64,000 nucleotides of DNA from Pseudobythopirellula maris (lineage in GTDB: Bacteria > Planctomycetota > Planctomycetia > Pirellulales > Lacipirellulaceae): NCBI RefSeq assembly GCF_007859945.1, contig NZ_SJPQ01000001.1, positions 1,762,489-1,826,488 on the forward strand, written 5' to 3'. Within the stretch, counting starts at the first letter, position 1. Each line of letters opens with the position of its first letter. The notes beneath the pieces were generated by a model. That model searched no databases and was not told the origin of the DNA. It saw nothing but the letters and a program-made list of their open reading frames with translations. A program made the position numbers and the translations under genes. Shown piece by piece: positions 36,243 to 45,197 of this stretch.

Positions 36243-37096
36243 AGCCGTTTTCTCCTGCGGTAGCGGTGGGGGTCGTGGTCGTCGCGTGCGTCGCACCGGG
36301 GCGGTGTGGGCGAGGCAGGCGCCAGACGCGCGGCGGGGGCGCGTCATGCTGGCGGGTTCGCCATCCTAGGCGACGGGTCCGCGGCTTAACGGGAGCAGAG
36401 GCAAGAAGACCTCCGACGACGCGCTCTTGTATTCGGTGGGAATGAGCCGCGATACGATCGGTGGGGTCGGCGTGCGACGCCTCTCTCTTACGGGGCGGGC
36501 GATTCCTGTTCGCCCCGCCTTAACTGACGCTTGGGTCGTGGTAAACGATTGTGCTTCCTCGGGCACACGGGCAAAGGCGTACAGGCAATGGGGGTTATGA
36601 CCGCTGGGGCTCTACTCGGAAGTCTCGGCGTGCGGGCGACTCTCCACTCGGGTTGGTCGCTCCCGTCTTGCCGGGGCTTCGGGCCACGCGAGCGGCCGCC
36701 TTCTTACTCGCTAAAGCAACGCCTGGTCTTCCACGGAACAACGAAGTCTAACACCCATTCGCGGCGCGTCCCTTCAAGCCCCTTATTTGGCAAGAAGTTG
36801 CGACAAAGCAAAAACGAGCGGTCGATAAAATCTCAACGCCTGGGCAAACCTCGCCGCCGGCGGTCAGACTCGTCCCGGCGCGCCCGTCGGCTGGGTCTAT
36901 AGAATTCTAAATAGCGAGACACCGGGGTCCATCCTCTATTTTTGAAAAAGGGCGGCGCTTGTGGCCTCCCGTGCCCCCCGCGCAAAATGGGGAGACGCAC
37001 CCGGCGCTCTTTCGCCCTGCTTTCAGACGCCCCGCGCGCTCCTCCGTTTCCGTCCCATCCTCTCGACGCCGGCGCCACCCCGCTGACTCACCCGCG
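36243..37096. other. Long intergenic region upstream of the sigma factor gene
   Basis: About 850 bp between divergent genes. Short frames (for example 36531-36902) have no ribosome-binding site or recognisable sequence. The 36585-36900 part has several GC-rich self-complementary stretches and an AT-richer end (36790-36840), so an untranslated leader or small RNA is possible, but no known RNA family could be assigned by eye. Confidence 0.4.
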
Positions 37097-37624
37097 ATGC
37101 CTGCCCAGTACCAAATCCCCTGCGAGTGCGGCGCCATGCTCGTGATCGAGACACGGCAGGCCGGCGAGCGGATCCCTTGCTCCTGCGGAGCCACGGTCGA
37201 GGCCCCGCCGCTGCGAAAAATACGAGAATTACAGCCTATTCAACAAGCCGAGGAGCCAACCTCGGCCTGGAGCTACCGCCACGGCGTGCTGACGGCCGGG
37301 CTGCTGGCGGCCCTCGGCCTGGCGCTGCTGGCGGGCTGGTTTGAGACAACCAAGCCCGCCCCCCCGGCGCCGTTCGACGCCACGATCTACCAGAAAAGCG
37401 CGGCCGAAGGGATCGACAATCTCACGCCGCTCCAGGCATGGGCCTTGTGGAAGCAGCGCTATGAGCCTCTTGCCGTCAGTGGCCTGCAGCCGATGACGAA
37501 CCAAGAGAACCAAATCCGCGATTTGCTGATCGCCAGATCGGACAAATATCGCAATGGCTTACTGATTGCCGCAGCCGCAGTTGCGGTGATTACAGCCGGC
37601 GCCTTTGCTTGCTTGCCCAAGTAA
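37097..37624 (+). CDS. Membrane protein with N-terminal CxC zinc-ribbon-like motif
   Basis: A 175-residue protein starting ATG at 37097. The N-terminus has two short Cys pairs, CECGAML and CSCGATVE, arranged like a small zinc ribbon (about residues 9-35). Two transmembrane helices follow, near 63-80 (VLTAGLLAALGLALLAGW) and 150-168 (GLLIAAAAVAVITAGAFAC). The segment between them is soluble and predicted periplasmic or cytoplasmic according to orientation. Many planctomycete proteins share such an N-terminal ribbon. Function unknown. It is 73 bp upstream of a glycosyltransferase on the same strand and may be co-transcribed. Confidence 0.75.
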   Translation: MPAQYQIPCECGAMLVIETRQAGERIPCSCGATVEAPPLRKIRELQPIQQAEEPTSAWSYRHGVLTAGLLAALGLALLAGWFETTKPAPPAPFDATIYQKSAAEGIDNLTPLQAWALWKQRYEPLAVSGLQPMTNQENQIRDLLIARSDKYRNGLLIAAAAVAVITAGAFACLPK

Positions 37625-37696
37625 GCTTCGCCGCAAGCACCAGTCGCAGCGCGCCGCCCGCCCGCCGGGCCCCCCCTAACACGGACGCCCTCCCCC

Positions 37697-38854
37697 TTGC
37701 GCTGCCTCCATTACGTCGACCAGCTCAACGAAGAGACCGGCGGCGTGGTCCGTGCGGTCCTCGATTTGGTAGCCAAGTTGCCCCAGGCGACCGCCGAGCC
37801 GATCGACGTCACGCTGCTGACCGGCGACCCCGGCGACGCCCCCCCCGAGTGGCTCGCCGAGGGGTCGAACCCACGGGTGATTCGGTTCGACCGCCGGGCT
37901 GGACTCTTCGGCCCGAGCGCCGCCTCGAGCGAGGCGATCGAGCGCCACGTGGCCGAGGCCGACGTCGTGCACCTGCACACGCCTTGGGACCCGATGAACC
38001 CCCACGTCGCCCGCGCGGCCAGACGAGCGGGCACGCCGTACGTGCTGAGCGTGCACGGCATGCTCGACGACTGGTCGATGGCCCAGCGCGGCCTGAAGAA
38101 ACGCGTGTACCTCGCGCTGGGCGGACGCAAGATGCTCGAGCACGCCGCCCTGGTCCACTGCACCGCCGAGGCCGAGCGTGACCAGGCCGAGCGTTGGTAC
38201 CCGCGCGGCCGCACCGAGGTGCTGCCGCTGGTGATGGACCTCACCCCTTACGCCGACCTGCCGGGCGACGAGCTCGCCCGCGAGCGCTGCGCCGCTTTCT
38301 CCGCGGCCGAGCCGACGCTGCTGTTCCTCAGCCGCGTCGATCCGAAGAAGGGCGTCGACGCGCTGATCGACGCCGTGGCCCAGCTCAAGGCCCGCGGCAA
38401 GCCGACCCAAGCGGTGATCGCCGGCCCCGGCGCCACCGCCTACGTCGCCCAGCTGCGCGAGCAAGCGACACGCCGCGGCGTGGCCGACCGGGTCCACTTC
38501 CTCGGCATGGTCCGGGGGCGTGAGAAGCTGTCGCTCTACCAGGCGTGCGACCTCTACGTGCTGCCCACACACCAAGAGAACTTCGGCATCGTGCTCACCG
38601 AGGCGATGGCGTGCGGCGCCAAGGTTGTGACCACACGCGGCGTCGACATCTGGCGTGAGCTCGAGCGCGCCGAGGCGACGATCATCGACGACGACCCCCA
38701 GCAGCTCGTCGAGGCGCTCGACACGCTGCTGGGCGACCTGCCGGCGGCCCGCGCCGCGGGCGAGCGTTCGCGTGCGGCGGTGTTCGATTGGCTCGACGAG
38801 ACGCGCGTGCGCGAGTCGTACGCCCGCATGTACCGCACGGCGATCAACGCCTAA
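37697..38854 (+). CDS. Glycosyltransferase family 4 protein
   Basis: A 385-residue GT-B fold glycosyltransferase starting with TTG. The N-terminal acceptor domain has GGVVRAVLDL and VHLHTPWDPMN; the C-terminal donor domain has LLFLSRVDPKKGVDALIDAV, VHFLGMVRGREKLSLYQACD and the EX7E motif region ENFGIVLTEAMACG, which binds the nucleotide sugar. The family retains anomeric configuration and makes exopolysaccharide or LPS glycans. The acceptor cannot be predicted. It is not in a polysaccharide cluster here; its neighbours are a small zinc-ribbon membrane protein and, after a palindromic terminator, the blaI pair. Confidence 0.93.
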   Translation: MRCLHYVDQLNEETGGVVRAVLDLVAKLPQATAEPIDVTLLTGDPGDAPPEWLAEGSNPRVIRFDRRAGLFGPSAASSEAIERHVAEADVVHLHTPWDPMNPHVARAARRAGTPYVLSVHGMLDDWSMAQRGLKKRVYLALGGRKMLEHAALVHCTAEAERDQAERWYPRGRTEVLPLVMDLTPYADLPGDELARERCAAFSAAEPTLLFLSRVDPKKGVDALIDAVAQLKARGKPTQAVIAGPGATAYVAQLREQATRRGVADRVHFLGMVRGREKLSLYQACDLYVLPTHQENFGIVLTEAMACGAKVVTTRGVDIWRELERAEATIIDDDPQQLVEALDTLLGDLPAARAAGERSRAAVFDWLDETRVRESYARMYRTAINA

Positions 38855-38871
38855 CGTCGATCCACGAGTAA

Positions 38872-38959
38872 CGGCGAGCCGGCGGTGTAAGCCGCCGGTG
38901 GTACGCCGTAACGCAAAGCGCTGCAAACACCTCAGGCGACTAACGTCGCCGGCTCGCCG
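38872..38959 (+). terminator. 13-bp palindrome with internal hairpin downstream of the GT4 gene
   Basis: Arms CGGCGAGCCGGCG (38872-38884) and CGCCGGCTCGCCG (38947-38959) are a perfect match, with an inner hairpin (GGCGGTGTAAGCCGCC) and GCTTTTCT after the right arm. It probably ends the glycosyltransferase transcript. The arm sequence is shared with repeats at 44549 and 58115, so it is also a dispersed repeat. Confidence 0.65.
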
Positions 38960-39093
38960 GCTTTTCTGCTGCGACGCTCTCGGCGGCGCCCTTCTGAGAA
39001 AAATCTTCTTGACTCGCGCCCCGCGTATCGATAAAACCAAATCTAGTTAACCAAACTTACTCCTCGGCAACTCATCCCCTGGGAGCCGCCGCC

Positions 39094-39477
39094 ATGGCGC
39101 GACCCAAAGCCCCCGAGCTGACCGAGCGTGAGCTCGAGCTGATGCACGTCTTCTGGGAAAAGGGGCCGATGACCGCCCCCCAGGCCCGCGAGCAACTCGC
39201 CGAGTCGGGCCGCGACCTGGCGTACACCACCGTCGCGACGCTCATCAAGATCTTGGTCGACAAACGCTTCCTCAAGCAAACCGGCGACCAGCGGCCGTTC
39301 GTCTACCAATCGATCCGCTCGTTCGACGCCGTGTCGAAGCGGCTGGTATCGGACCTCGTGCGGCGGGTGTTCCAGGGCTCGCGCGAAGAGCTGCTGGTCC
39401 AGCTGCTCGACGGCCGCAAGCTCTCGCAGAAGGAACGCGAAACTCTTCAGCAAATCCTTGGAGAGGGCCAGTCATGA
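39094..39477 (+). CDS. blaI: BlaI/MecI/CopY family transcriptional repressor
   Basis: A 127-residue winged-helix repressor. The N-terminus LTERELELMHVFWEKGPMTA and YTTVATLIKILVDKRFLKQ contain the DNA-binding helices; the C-terminal helix mediates dimerisation. Family members dimerise on a palindromic operator and are cleaved or released when the membrane partner is activated. The next gene, an M56 peptidase with HELAH, overlaps by 4 nt (ATGA) and is the natural partner. The expected operator would lie just upstream; the sequence there (39040-39070, around TAGTTAACCA) is AT-rich with a GTTAAC palindrome but is only a weak candidate. Confidence 0.93.
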   Translation: MARPKAPELTERELELMHVFWEKGPMTAPQAREQLAESGRDLAYTTVATLIKILVDKRFLKQTGDQRPFVYQSIRSFDAVSKRLVSDLVRRVFQGSREELLVQLLDGRKLSQKERETLQQILGEGQS

Positions 39478-42248
39478 CCGCCGCCACGACGATCCTCCTC
39501 GGTTGTGTTTTGCGAGTGACGCTGTTCGCCGTCGCGGCGGCCTTGTTCTACCTGCTGGTGCGCCGCCTGCGGGCCGGAGCCGGGGCGTCGGCGGCGATGG
39601 CGAGCCTCGGCATGGTGCTCGCGCTGACGCTGCTAGCCGCGAGTCCCTGGCCGCGTTGGGATTTTTCGCCATCTGAAGCAGCCCGAGCAGCAAGCACCGC
39701 GCCGGCCCAAGCTTCGGCCCCGCAGGAAGCGAACGCCAGCGTAGTGCCCTCCCCTGCCCTCGCCGAGCCGGTCGCGAAAGACTCACCCTGGGCCGCCGGT
39801 TGGGAGGCGTTCCGCGAGGCGCTGGCGTCTCCCGCCGCGGCGCCAGAAGCCGACGCCCCCGCAAGCCAAGCCTGGGATTGGCGCCGCGGCGTGTGGGTCG
39901 TGCTCGCGCTGAGCTTGGCCCTCGGCGCCGGGCGATTCGCCTGGGGGCTGTGGTCGGTCGCCGGGCTGGTGAATCGCAGCAAGCCGATCGGAGAAGAAGC
40001 AAGCGCCGCCGCTGCCGTGCTCGCCGAGCTGAGCGAGAAACTCGCTCTGCCCCAGAAGGTCTTGCTGCGTGAATCGTCGGACGTCGTCACGCCGGCCACC
40101 GTCGGCTGGCGCCGGCCGCTGATCTTGCTGCCTGCGGCGGCTTGGCGCGACTGGTCGGAGGAAGAGATGCGCGCCGTGCTGTCGCACGAGCTGGCGCACG
40201 TGGCGGCGCGCGACTACGCGTCGTGGCTCGTCGCCCGACTGGCCGTGGCGGCGCACTTCTACCACCCGCTGGTCCACTGGCTCGCCGGCCGCTTGCAACT
40301 CGAGCAAGAGCTGGCGGCCGACGCCGCAGCGGTCCGCCTGGTGGGCGACCGCCAACGCTATCTGCAAACCCTCGCCGCGCTCGCCATGGCGACGCCCAAC
40401 CATCGCCTGGCGGGCCCCGCGCGGACGCTGATCCCCGGCCGTTCCCTTTTGATGAGGAGAGTCGAGATGCTACGCACGACTAAGACGCCCGGCCCGGCCG
40501 GCGCGCACCGTTGGCTGGTCGCGACCTCGTGGGGGCTGCTCGCCGCGCTGGCCGTTGGCCTGGCGGGCGTGCGGCAAGAGGCCATCGGCCAGGAAGAAGC
40601 GGGGCAGGAAGAAGTGACCCCGGCGGCGGCTACGCTGGCGGCCGAGCCGGTCGAACGGATCGACCTGAGCGTCGTGCCACCCGATTCGTTCTACGTGCTC
40701 TCGCTGAGGCCGGCCGAGTTGCTCTCCAAAGAGGCGTACCGACCGTTGATCAAACCGTTCGACGATCTCGCCAGCGGCTTCTTGATTGCTCCCGGCGTGT
40801 CGGTAACCGATTACGAGGAAGTGATGCTCATCGGGTCGGTGCTCTCGGTCGATCGACCAAGAGTGGTCGTGCGATTCACCAACCCAGCGGTTCCCGAAGC
40901 GATCATCCGGCATATCACAGAAGTTGAGGGGGGCGTCAAAGAATTCAGTGTCGAGGGCCTGCAAGCGTGGGAGACGCACACGGCCCGCATCGTACGCCTG
41001 GACAGTCGCACGCTGGTAGGGGACTCCAAGCCCCGTGTCGGGAGTGGAAGCGAGTTCGCGCCGTCACCGGTCAAGATACAGCCGATAGCCCATCCGCCTT
41101 GGGCCGCGTCTTGGGAAGGACTGACCGACCGCCCGGTCGTCGCCGCGGTGAACCCGAAACTCCTGGACAACCTACTTGCCAGTAACGAGTTGCCTGGAGG
41201 GCTCCCCTCGGACTTGGTCGCCCCGGCAATCAAGCATGTCGAGTGGACGGTTGCGTCACTCGACCTGACAGCCGGCGTGGCCTTGCAAGCGGTCGCTCAA
41301 TGCGACGGGGCCGAGGGCGCCAAAAAGTCCGCAAGAACGGCTCGGGCCATGCTCACACTCATGAGCAACGTGTACGAGGAGCAACGCGCCGCGACACTAG
41401 AGCGGGTGATGAAGTGGCCGGAAGACATCGTGACGCAAGTGGAATTGATAACCGCGGTGTACGACCTAGCGGATGACTTCACCGCCAACGCCATGCCGGT
41501 CGTCGAGGGCGATCGTGTGCGGCTCGCTTACCGGGGAAAAATTGACGAGGACGAGATAGTCGCCACAGCCACCGGGATGCTGCTACCCGCTGTGAACACC
41601 TCACGCGAGGCGGCGCGGCGCACCGAGAGCACGAGGAACTTGAAAAAGATCGCCCTCGCCATGCACAACTACGCGGACACGCACGGTCACTTCCCCCCGG
41701 CATCGGGGACCCGCTTCTACAGTGTTGCCTCCGGTCAAACGGCAGAGAGCAAGCACCCGCACAGCTGGCGGGTCGCGATCCTTCCCTTCCTCGACAACAG
41801 TAAGTACCAGGACCTCTATCAGCAGTACCGCTTCGACGAGCCGTGGGACAGCACGGCCAATCAGAAGGTCATGGCTAACATGCCCTCGGCGTACCGTTCG
41901 CCTTACGCTGACGGCCTTTCGACCAACACGAGCTACTTCGTCCTAACCGGTCCTGAAACCATATTTGACGACAGCGAGGGAACGGCGTTCGATGAAATCA
42001 CCGGCCCCAAGTCGAAGACATTTCTTGTGGTCGAAGCCAAACGCGAGATCCCCTGGACGAAGCCCGAGGACATCCCTTACGCGGCCGACAAGCCATTCCC
42101 GGAACTCGGTGGATACCAAACCAGCCCGATACTTCTAGAGGCAGCTTTCGCCGACGGAAGAGTGGGAAATATCCACGAAGCAATCGGTGAAGCGACGCTG
42201 CGCATGCTCACCACCAAGGCGAAAGAAGTGCCGGCAGACCTGCCGTGA
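39474..42248 (+). CDS. BlaR1-like M56 metallopeptidase fused to a DUF1559-type domain
   Basis: A 924-residue membrane protein overlapping blaI by 4 nt. The N-terminal part (about 1-345) is an M56 peptidase: two membrane helices (7-29 and 38-56), then the zinc-binding H238-ELA-H242 in LSHELAHVAARD and the downstream acidic zinc ligand region (QLEQELAADAAAV), then a helix near 345-365. The region from about 390 carries long beta-rich sequence (SFYVLSLRPAEL). The C-terminal 210 residues match DUF1559: RNLKKIALAMHNYADTHGHF and SWRVAILPFLDNSKYQDLY. The usual BlaR1 penicillin-binding sensor domain was not recognised, so the signal is unknown and the DUF1559 part may be the sensor. Both joined halves are seen in the sequence; the link between them is inference. 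Confidence 0.88.
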   Translation: MTAATTILLGCVLRVTLFAVAAALFYLLVRRLRAGAGASAAMASLGMVLALTLLAASPWPRWDFSPSEAARAASTAPAQASAPQEANASVVPSPALAEPVAKDSPWAAGWEAFREALASPAAAPEADAPASQAWDWRRGVWVVLALSLALGAGRFAWGLWSVAGLVNRSKPIGEEASAAAAVLAELSEKLALPQKVLLRESSDVVTPATVGWRRPLILLPAAAWRDWSEEEMRAVLSHELAHVAARDYASWLVARLAVAAHFYHPLVHWLAGRLQLEQELAADAAAVRLVGDRQRYLQTLAALAMATPNHRLAGPARTLIPGRSLLMRRVEMLRTTKTPGPAGAHRWLVATSWGLLAALAVGLAGVRQEAIGQEEAGQEEVTPAAATLAAEPVERIDLSVVPPDSFYVLSLRPAELLSKEAYRPLIKPFDDLASGFLIAPGVSVTDYEEVMLIGSVLSVDRPRVVVRFTNPAVPEAIIRHITEVEGGVKEFSVEGLQAWETHTARIVRLDSRTLVGDSKPRVGSGSEFAPSPVKIQPIAHPPWAASWEGLTDRPVVAAVNPKLLDNLLASNELPGGLPSDLVAPAIKHVEWTVASLDLTAGVALQAVAQCDGAEGAKKSARTARAMLTLMSNVYEEQRAATLERVMKWPEDIVTQVELITAVYDLADDFTANAMPVVEGDRVRLAYRGKIDEDEIVATATGMLLPAVNTSREAARRTESTRNLKKIALAMHNYADTHGHFPPASGTRFYSVASGQTAESKHPHSWRVAILPFLDNSKYQDLYQQYRFDEPWDSTANQKVMANMPSAYRSPYADGLSTNTSYFVLTGPETIFDDSEGTAFDEITGPKSKTFLVVEAKREIPWTKPEDIPYAADKPFPELGGYQTSPILLEAAFADGRVGNIHEAIGEATLRMLTTKAKEVPADLP

Positions 42249-42266
42249 ACTCAGATCATGGCAAGC

Positions 42267-43643
42267 TCACCCGCCGAGCAGCCGCTGGGTGTCGGCCGCG
42301 CCGAGCGGGCGCCAGGTGTTCGACATCCGTGAGGCGGTCGCCACGCGCAGCGGGTCGAGCGTCTCGCGGCTGAGCACCACGAGCGTCTTGCGGAACCAGC
42401 CGGTCTGCTCCAGCAACACGATGTCGCCAGATTCAGCAACCGACCACTTCTGCTTCGCCAGGCCGGGGTGACGCTCGGTGAGCTCGGCCCGCAGCGGGTC
42501 GTCGGCCGCCAGCGGCGCCGGCTTGCGGCAGCCGTCGCAGCCGGCGTCATCGGCCACGGTGCGCGCCACGCCCTGGCCACAGCGCGGACAGTTGGTCGTC
42601 TCGGTCGCGAGCACCGGCGCTTCGAGCACCGGGCAAGCGACGTAGTGCTCGGCCTCGCCCCGCTTGCCGGTGACCGCGCAGGTGAGCAGTTCGTCGGCCA
42701 ATCGCTTGGCGCCGGTCACGTCGCTCTTCTGGATCGCCTCGGCGGCGACGATGTCGCCATCCTCCAGCACGCCGAGGGAGTAAGTCTCCAGGCCGGTGCG
42801 GGGGCACACCACGGGCGGCGCCTCGAGGTCGCGGGCCCAGCCGTCGAACGGCGCGTCGAGCGAGCGCTCACCGAACTCGAACCGCAGCCGACCGCTGGCC
42901 CGCTTGGCCCACACGATCGCCACGGCGACGGGGAGAGCGGAGTCGGCGTGCGCTTCGGCCAGCCGGTGAGCGGCGGCGGCGATCTGCCCCATGCGGACGC
43001 GCGGCACGCTGTGCGGCGCCGGTTCGGCGGTCTCGACCGTGGCGAGCCCCAGCCGGTCGATCAGCTCGCTGGCGACCGCGGCGACCGATTCGTTGTAGAA
43101 CGTGTGCTCGACGGTTGTCTCGTCCTGCGGGACGCCCGGCGCCACAACGCGGCGGGTGAGGCGCAGGAACGGCGCGTCTTCGAGCGAGCAGCCCGCCACG
43201 TGGCAACGGCCCCCTTCTTCGAGCCGGTAGGCGGCGAACAGCCGCTCGGCGAGGCCGTGGACCCCGTCGGGCTGGCCCAACGGCCGGAGGCCGGCGGGTG
43301 GCTCGCGTTCGGCGAGCCGCGTGAGGAGCGCGTCGACGAGCCCCTCGGGGCTCGTGGCCAGCAGTTCGCCGCCGTTGTCGGCCGGCTCGGGTTCGGCGCC
43401 GGCGCGGCTGCGGCCCAGGGGCCAGATCCGCGACAGGCCCGATTTGCTGCGCGAAGGCGTTTCGTCTTCGCTCAGCTGCGAGGGCGCCACGGCGCGGAAC
43501 TCGGAGCCGCTCAGCTCGAGCACGAGCCCCAGCCCCTCGGCCGCCGAGCGGACGAACGAACGCCACGACTCGGCCCGGCCGCCGCGGCCGGGCGCGGCGG
43601 GGCAGTCGCTGTCGTTGGTCGTGCTGTCGTCAATGGTCGCCAA
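42267..43643 (-). CDS. Uncharacterised planctomycete protein with zinc-ribbon motif
   Basis: A 458-residue protein without transmembrane helices or signal peptide. Residues about 340-370 have CPRCGQGVARTVADDAGCDGC, a plausible four-Cys zinc ribbon, and an upstream Cys-containing block (AVTGKRGEAEHYVACPVLEA). The central region (about 100-290) is alpha/beta with acidic stretches but no recognised fold. It stands between the convergent M56 gene (stop-to-stop 18 bp) and a methyltransferase gene on the same strand 50 bp away, which may be co-transcribed. Function unknown. Confidence 0.75.
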   Translation of the reverse strand: MATIDDSTTNDSDCPAAPGRGGRAESWRSFVRSAAEGLGLVLELSGSEFRAVAPSQLSEDETPSRSKSGLSRIWPLGRSRAGAEPEPADNGGELLATSPEGLVDALLTRLAEREPPAGLRPLGQPDGVHGLAERLFAAYRLEEGGRCHVAGCSLEDAPFLRLTRRVVAPGVPQDETTVEHTFYNESVAAVASELIDRLGLATVETAEPAPHSVPRVRMGQIAAAAHRLAEAHADSALPVAVAIVWAKRASGRLRFEFGERSLDAPFDGWARDLEAPPVVCPRTGLETYSLGVLEDGDIVAAEAIQKSDVTGAKRLADELLTCAVTGKRGEAEHYVACPVLEAPVLATETTNCPRCGQGVARTVADDAGCDGCRKPAPLAADDPLRAELTERHPGLAKQKWSVAESGDIVLLEQTGWFRKTLVVLSRETLDPLRVATASRMSNTWRPLGAADTQRLLGG

Positions 43644-43693
43644 GACGGGTCCGCCTGCCAGTTCCCCCGCGGCGTTCCATCGGCGGGGTCGCT

Positions 43694-44479
43694 TTATTGT
43701 TTTTTGAGGATGAAAACCACATCCTCGGTTTCCGGATCGACCGAGACCGGCTTATCGATATCGTACGCAAAATCGTAAGTCGCCACCGCCTCGAGCGCCG
43801 GGACTTTGGCTATTAAATCGGCCATTTGGCGGGCCGTGTAAGTCCGAAAGTCGATCGTGCTTAACAGTTGGCGGGTCGAGGTCGGCGTGTAAACGTCAAA
43901 ACTCATGCCAACGGTCTCCCGGCGGCGCCGGCGGTCGAGGTCGATGCTCCACATCCGCGAGAGCACGCTAAGCTGCCCGCGGCGGGCGGCCCACGATTCC
44001 TCGTCCGACTCGGGGGGGCCGGCCGTGGGGGTCAGGTGCAGCCCCAGCACGTAAATGCCCCCCCGGCGGAGCCCCGCGGCCACACACCCCAGGTGGGCGA
44101 CCGCCTGGGCCTCGGTCCCGAGGTGGCGGAAGCTGTTGATCGTGTTGAACATGGCGCACGCCTTGCGCTTTAGGCGGAAATCGCACATGTCGCCCACCTC
44201 GGCCGACTCGGCCAGCTGGTGGCGTCGCAGCCTAGCGTTGCAGAAGTCGATCGCCTTGGCGTTCAGGTCGTTGCCGGCGACCTCGTACCCGGCCCGGCCG
44301 AACCGCATCAGCAGCCGCCCCGTGCCGCAGGCCGGCTCGAACAGCCGCTTGACCCGCCCCCGGGCGTGCTTGGCGAAGCACTCTTCAAGGAAGTCGAATT
44401 CCGCCTTCCAGTCGGAACCGAACACCAAGTCGTAGTACTTCGGGTAGTCGTACAGGGAGCCTTCGAGCTTGTCGGGCAT
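43694..44479 (-). CDS. Class I SAM-dependent methyltransferase
   Basis: A 261-residue methyltransferase. Motif I FEPACGTGRLLMRFGRAGYE, then GNDLNAKAIDFC (acidic end of strand 2) and a post-II region (CAMFNTINSFRHLG, GGIYVLGLHLTP). The N-terminus MPDKLEGSLYDYPKYYDLVF is typical of family Methyltransf_25/11 proteins of planctomycetes. Substrate unknown. It diverges from the gene at 44685 across a strong palindrome (44549-44660), and sits upstream of the zinc-ribbon gene on the same strand. Confidence 0.88.
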   Translation of the reverse strand: MPDKLEGSLYDYPKYYDLVFGSDWKAEFDFLEECFAKHARGRVKRLFEPACGTGRLLMRFGRAGYEVAGNDLNAKAIDFCNARLRRHQLAESAEVGDMCDFRLKRKACAMFNTINSFRHLGTEAQAVAHLGCVAAGLRRGGIYVLGLHLTPTAGPPESDEESWAARRGQLSVLSRMWSIDLDRRRRRETVGMSFDVYTPTSTRQLLSTIDFRTYTARQMADLIAKVPALEAVATYDFAYDIDKPVSVDPETEDVVFILKKQ

Positions 44480-44548
44480 GCGGCGTCGGGTGTGGGGGCT
44501 GATGGCGCGGAGGGTTTCGGCCCAGAATACGGCCTAAGCTAGCCTCTG

Positions 44549-44660
44549 GCGAGCCGGTCCGCCTACGGCGGGTGAGACGCCGGAGCTCTTTGCGCTGGGA
44601 TCGCTTACGATTGCTGCTTACGACTCCGGCGGCTGATCCGCCGTAGGCGGACCGGCTCGC
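44549..44660. repeat. 23-bp perfect inverted repeat in a divergent promoter region
   Basis: Arms 44549-44571 and 44638-44660 are perfectly complementary over 23 bp. A smaller pair (GCCGGAG/CTCCGGC) lies inside. It occupies almost the whole gap between the divergent genes at 44479 and 44685, and its arm shares GCGAGCCGG with the palindromes at 38872 and 58376. Confidence 0.85.
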
Positions 44661-44684
44661 TAACTTTCAGGAAGCCATCAGCTT

Positions 44685-45191
44685 ATGAAGACCGACGACC
44701 ACGACCTCGAAACCAAGATCGCCGACCAGGTGCGTGTGATGCAAGTCATGACCGCGGCGATGGTGTTCTGCCCTATGGCGCTGGCGATCATCGCCAAGTT
44801 CGTCGCCACCGGTGAGGAGGGGCCGCCCAACCCGTTGCTCGTTTCGGTCGGCATGGTGGGGGGCCTCGTGATGCTGTTCTTGCAAGCGATCGTCGGTCGC
44901 CTGGTGACCGCGCACGGGATCAAAACGATGGCCGACCGGGCGCGTGACGAGCCCGAGGCGCTGGCCGGCGCCTACCAGGCCGGCATGATCATCTCGCTCG
45001 CCTTTCTCGAAGGCGCCGCGCTGTTCAACCTCATCCTGTACATGATGGAGCGCTCGCCTTACAACCTCGCGATGGGCGCCATACTCTTCTTGTCGATGGC
45101 GATAAAGTTCCCCTTCGCCACGAGGATCGCCGATTGGATCCGCACGCAAGTGAAGCTGATCGAAGAGAAGAAGGCGCTAGGAAGCGAATGA
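44685..45191 (+). CDS. Four-helix membrane protein of unknown function
   Basis: A 168-residue integral membrane protein. Hydrophobic helices are near 18-40 (VMQVMTAAMVFCPMALAIIA), 50-72 (LVSVGMVGGLVMLFLQAIVG), 97-118 (AGMIISLAFLEGAALFNLIL) and 124-148 (NLAMGAILFLSMAIKFPFAT). The topology and the AGMIISLAFLEG helix (small residues plus an acidic residue) recall ATP synthase subunit c-like or Rhomboid-like helix packing but no family was recognised. It sits alone, flanked by a palindrome on each side. Function unknown. Confidence 0.75.
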   Translation: MKTDDHDLETKIADQVRVMQVMTAAMVFCPMALAIIAKFVATGEEGPPNPLLVSVGMVGGLVMLFLQAIVGRLVTAHGIKTMADRARDEPEALAGAYQAGMIISLAFLEGAALFNLILYMMERSPYNLAMGAILFLSMAIKFPFATRIADWIRTQVKLIEEKKALGSE

Positions 45192-45197
45192 CGGAAA

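Noticed and set aside
36243-36347. ATG start of the sigma factor at 36347
   Set aside because: Adds a Pro/Arg-rich leader without ribosome-binding site. The TTG at 36242 has AGGAG 8 nt upstream.
39040-39093. BlaI operator upstream of blaI
   Set aside because: Only a GTTAAC palindrome in AT-rich DNA was seen. No pair of TACTACA-like half-sites, so the site was not annotated.
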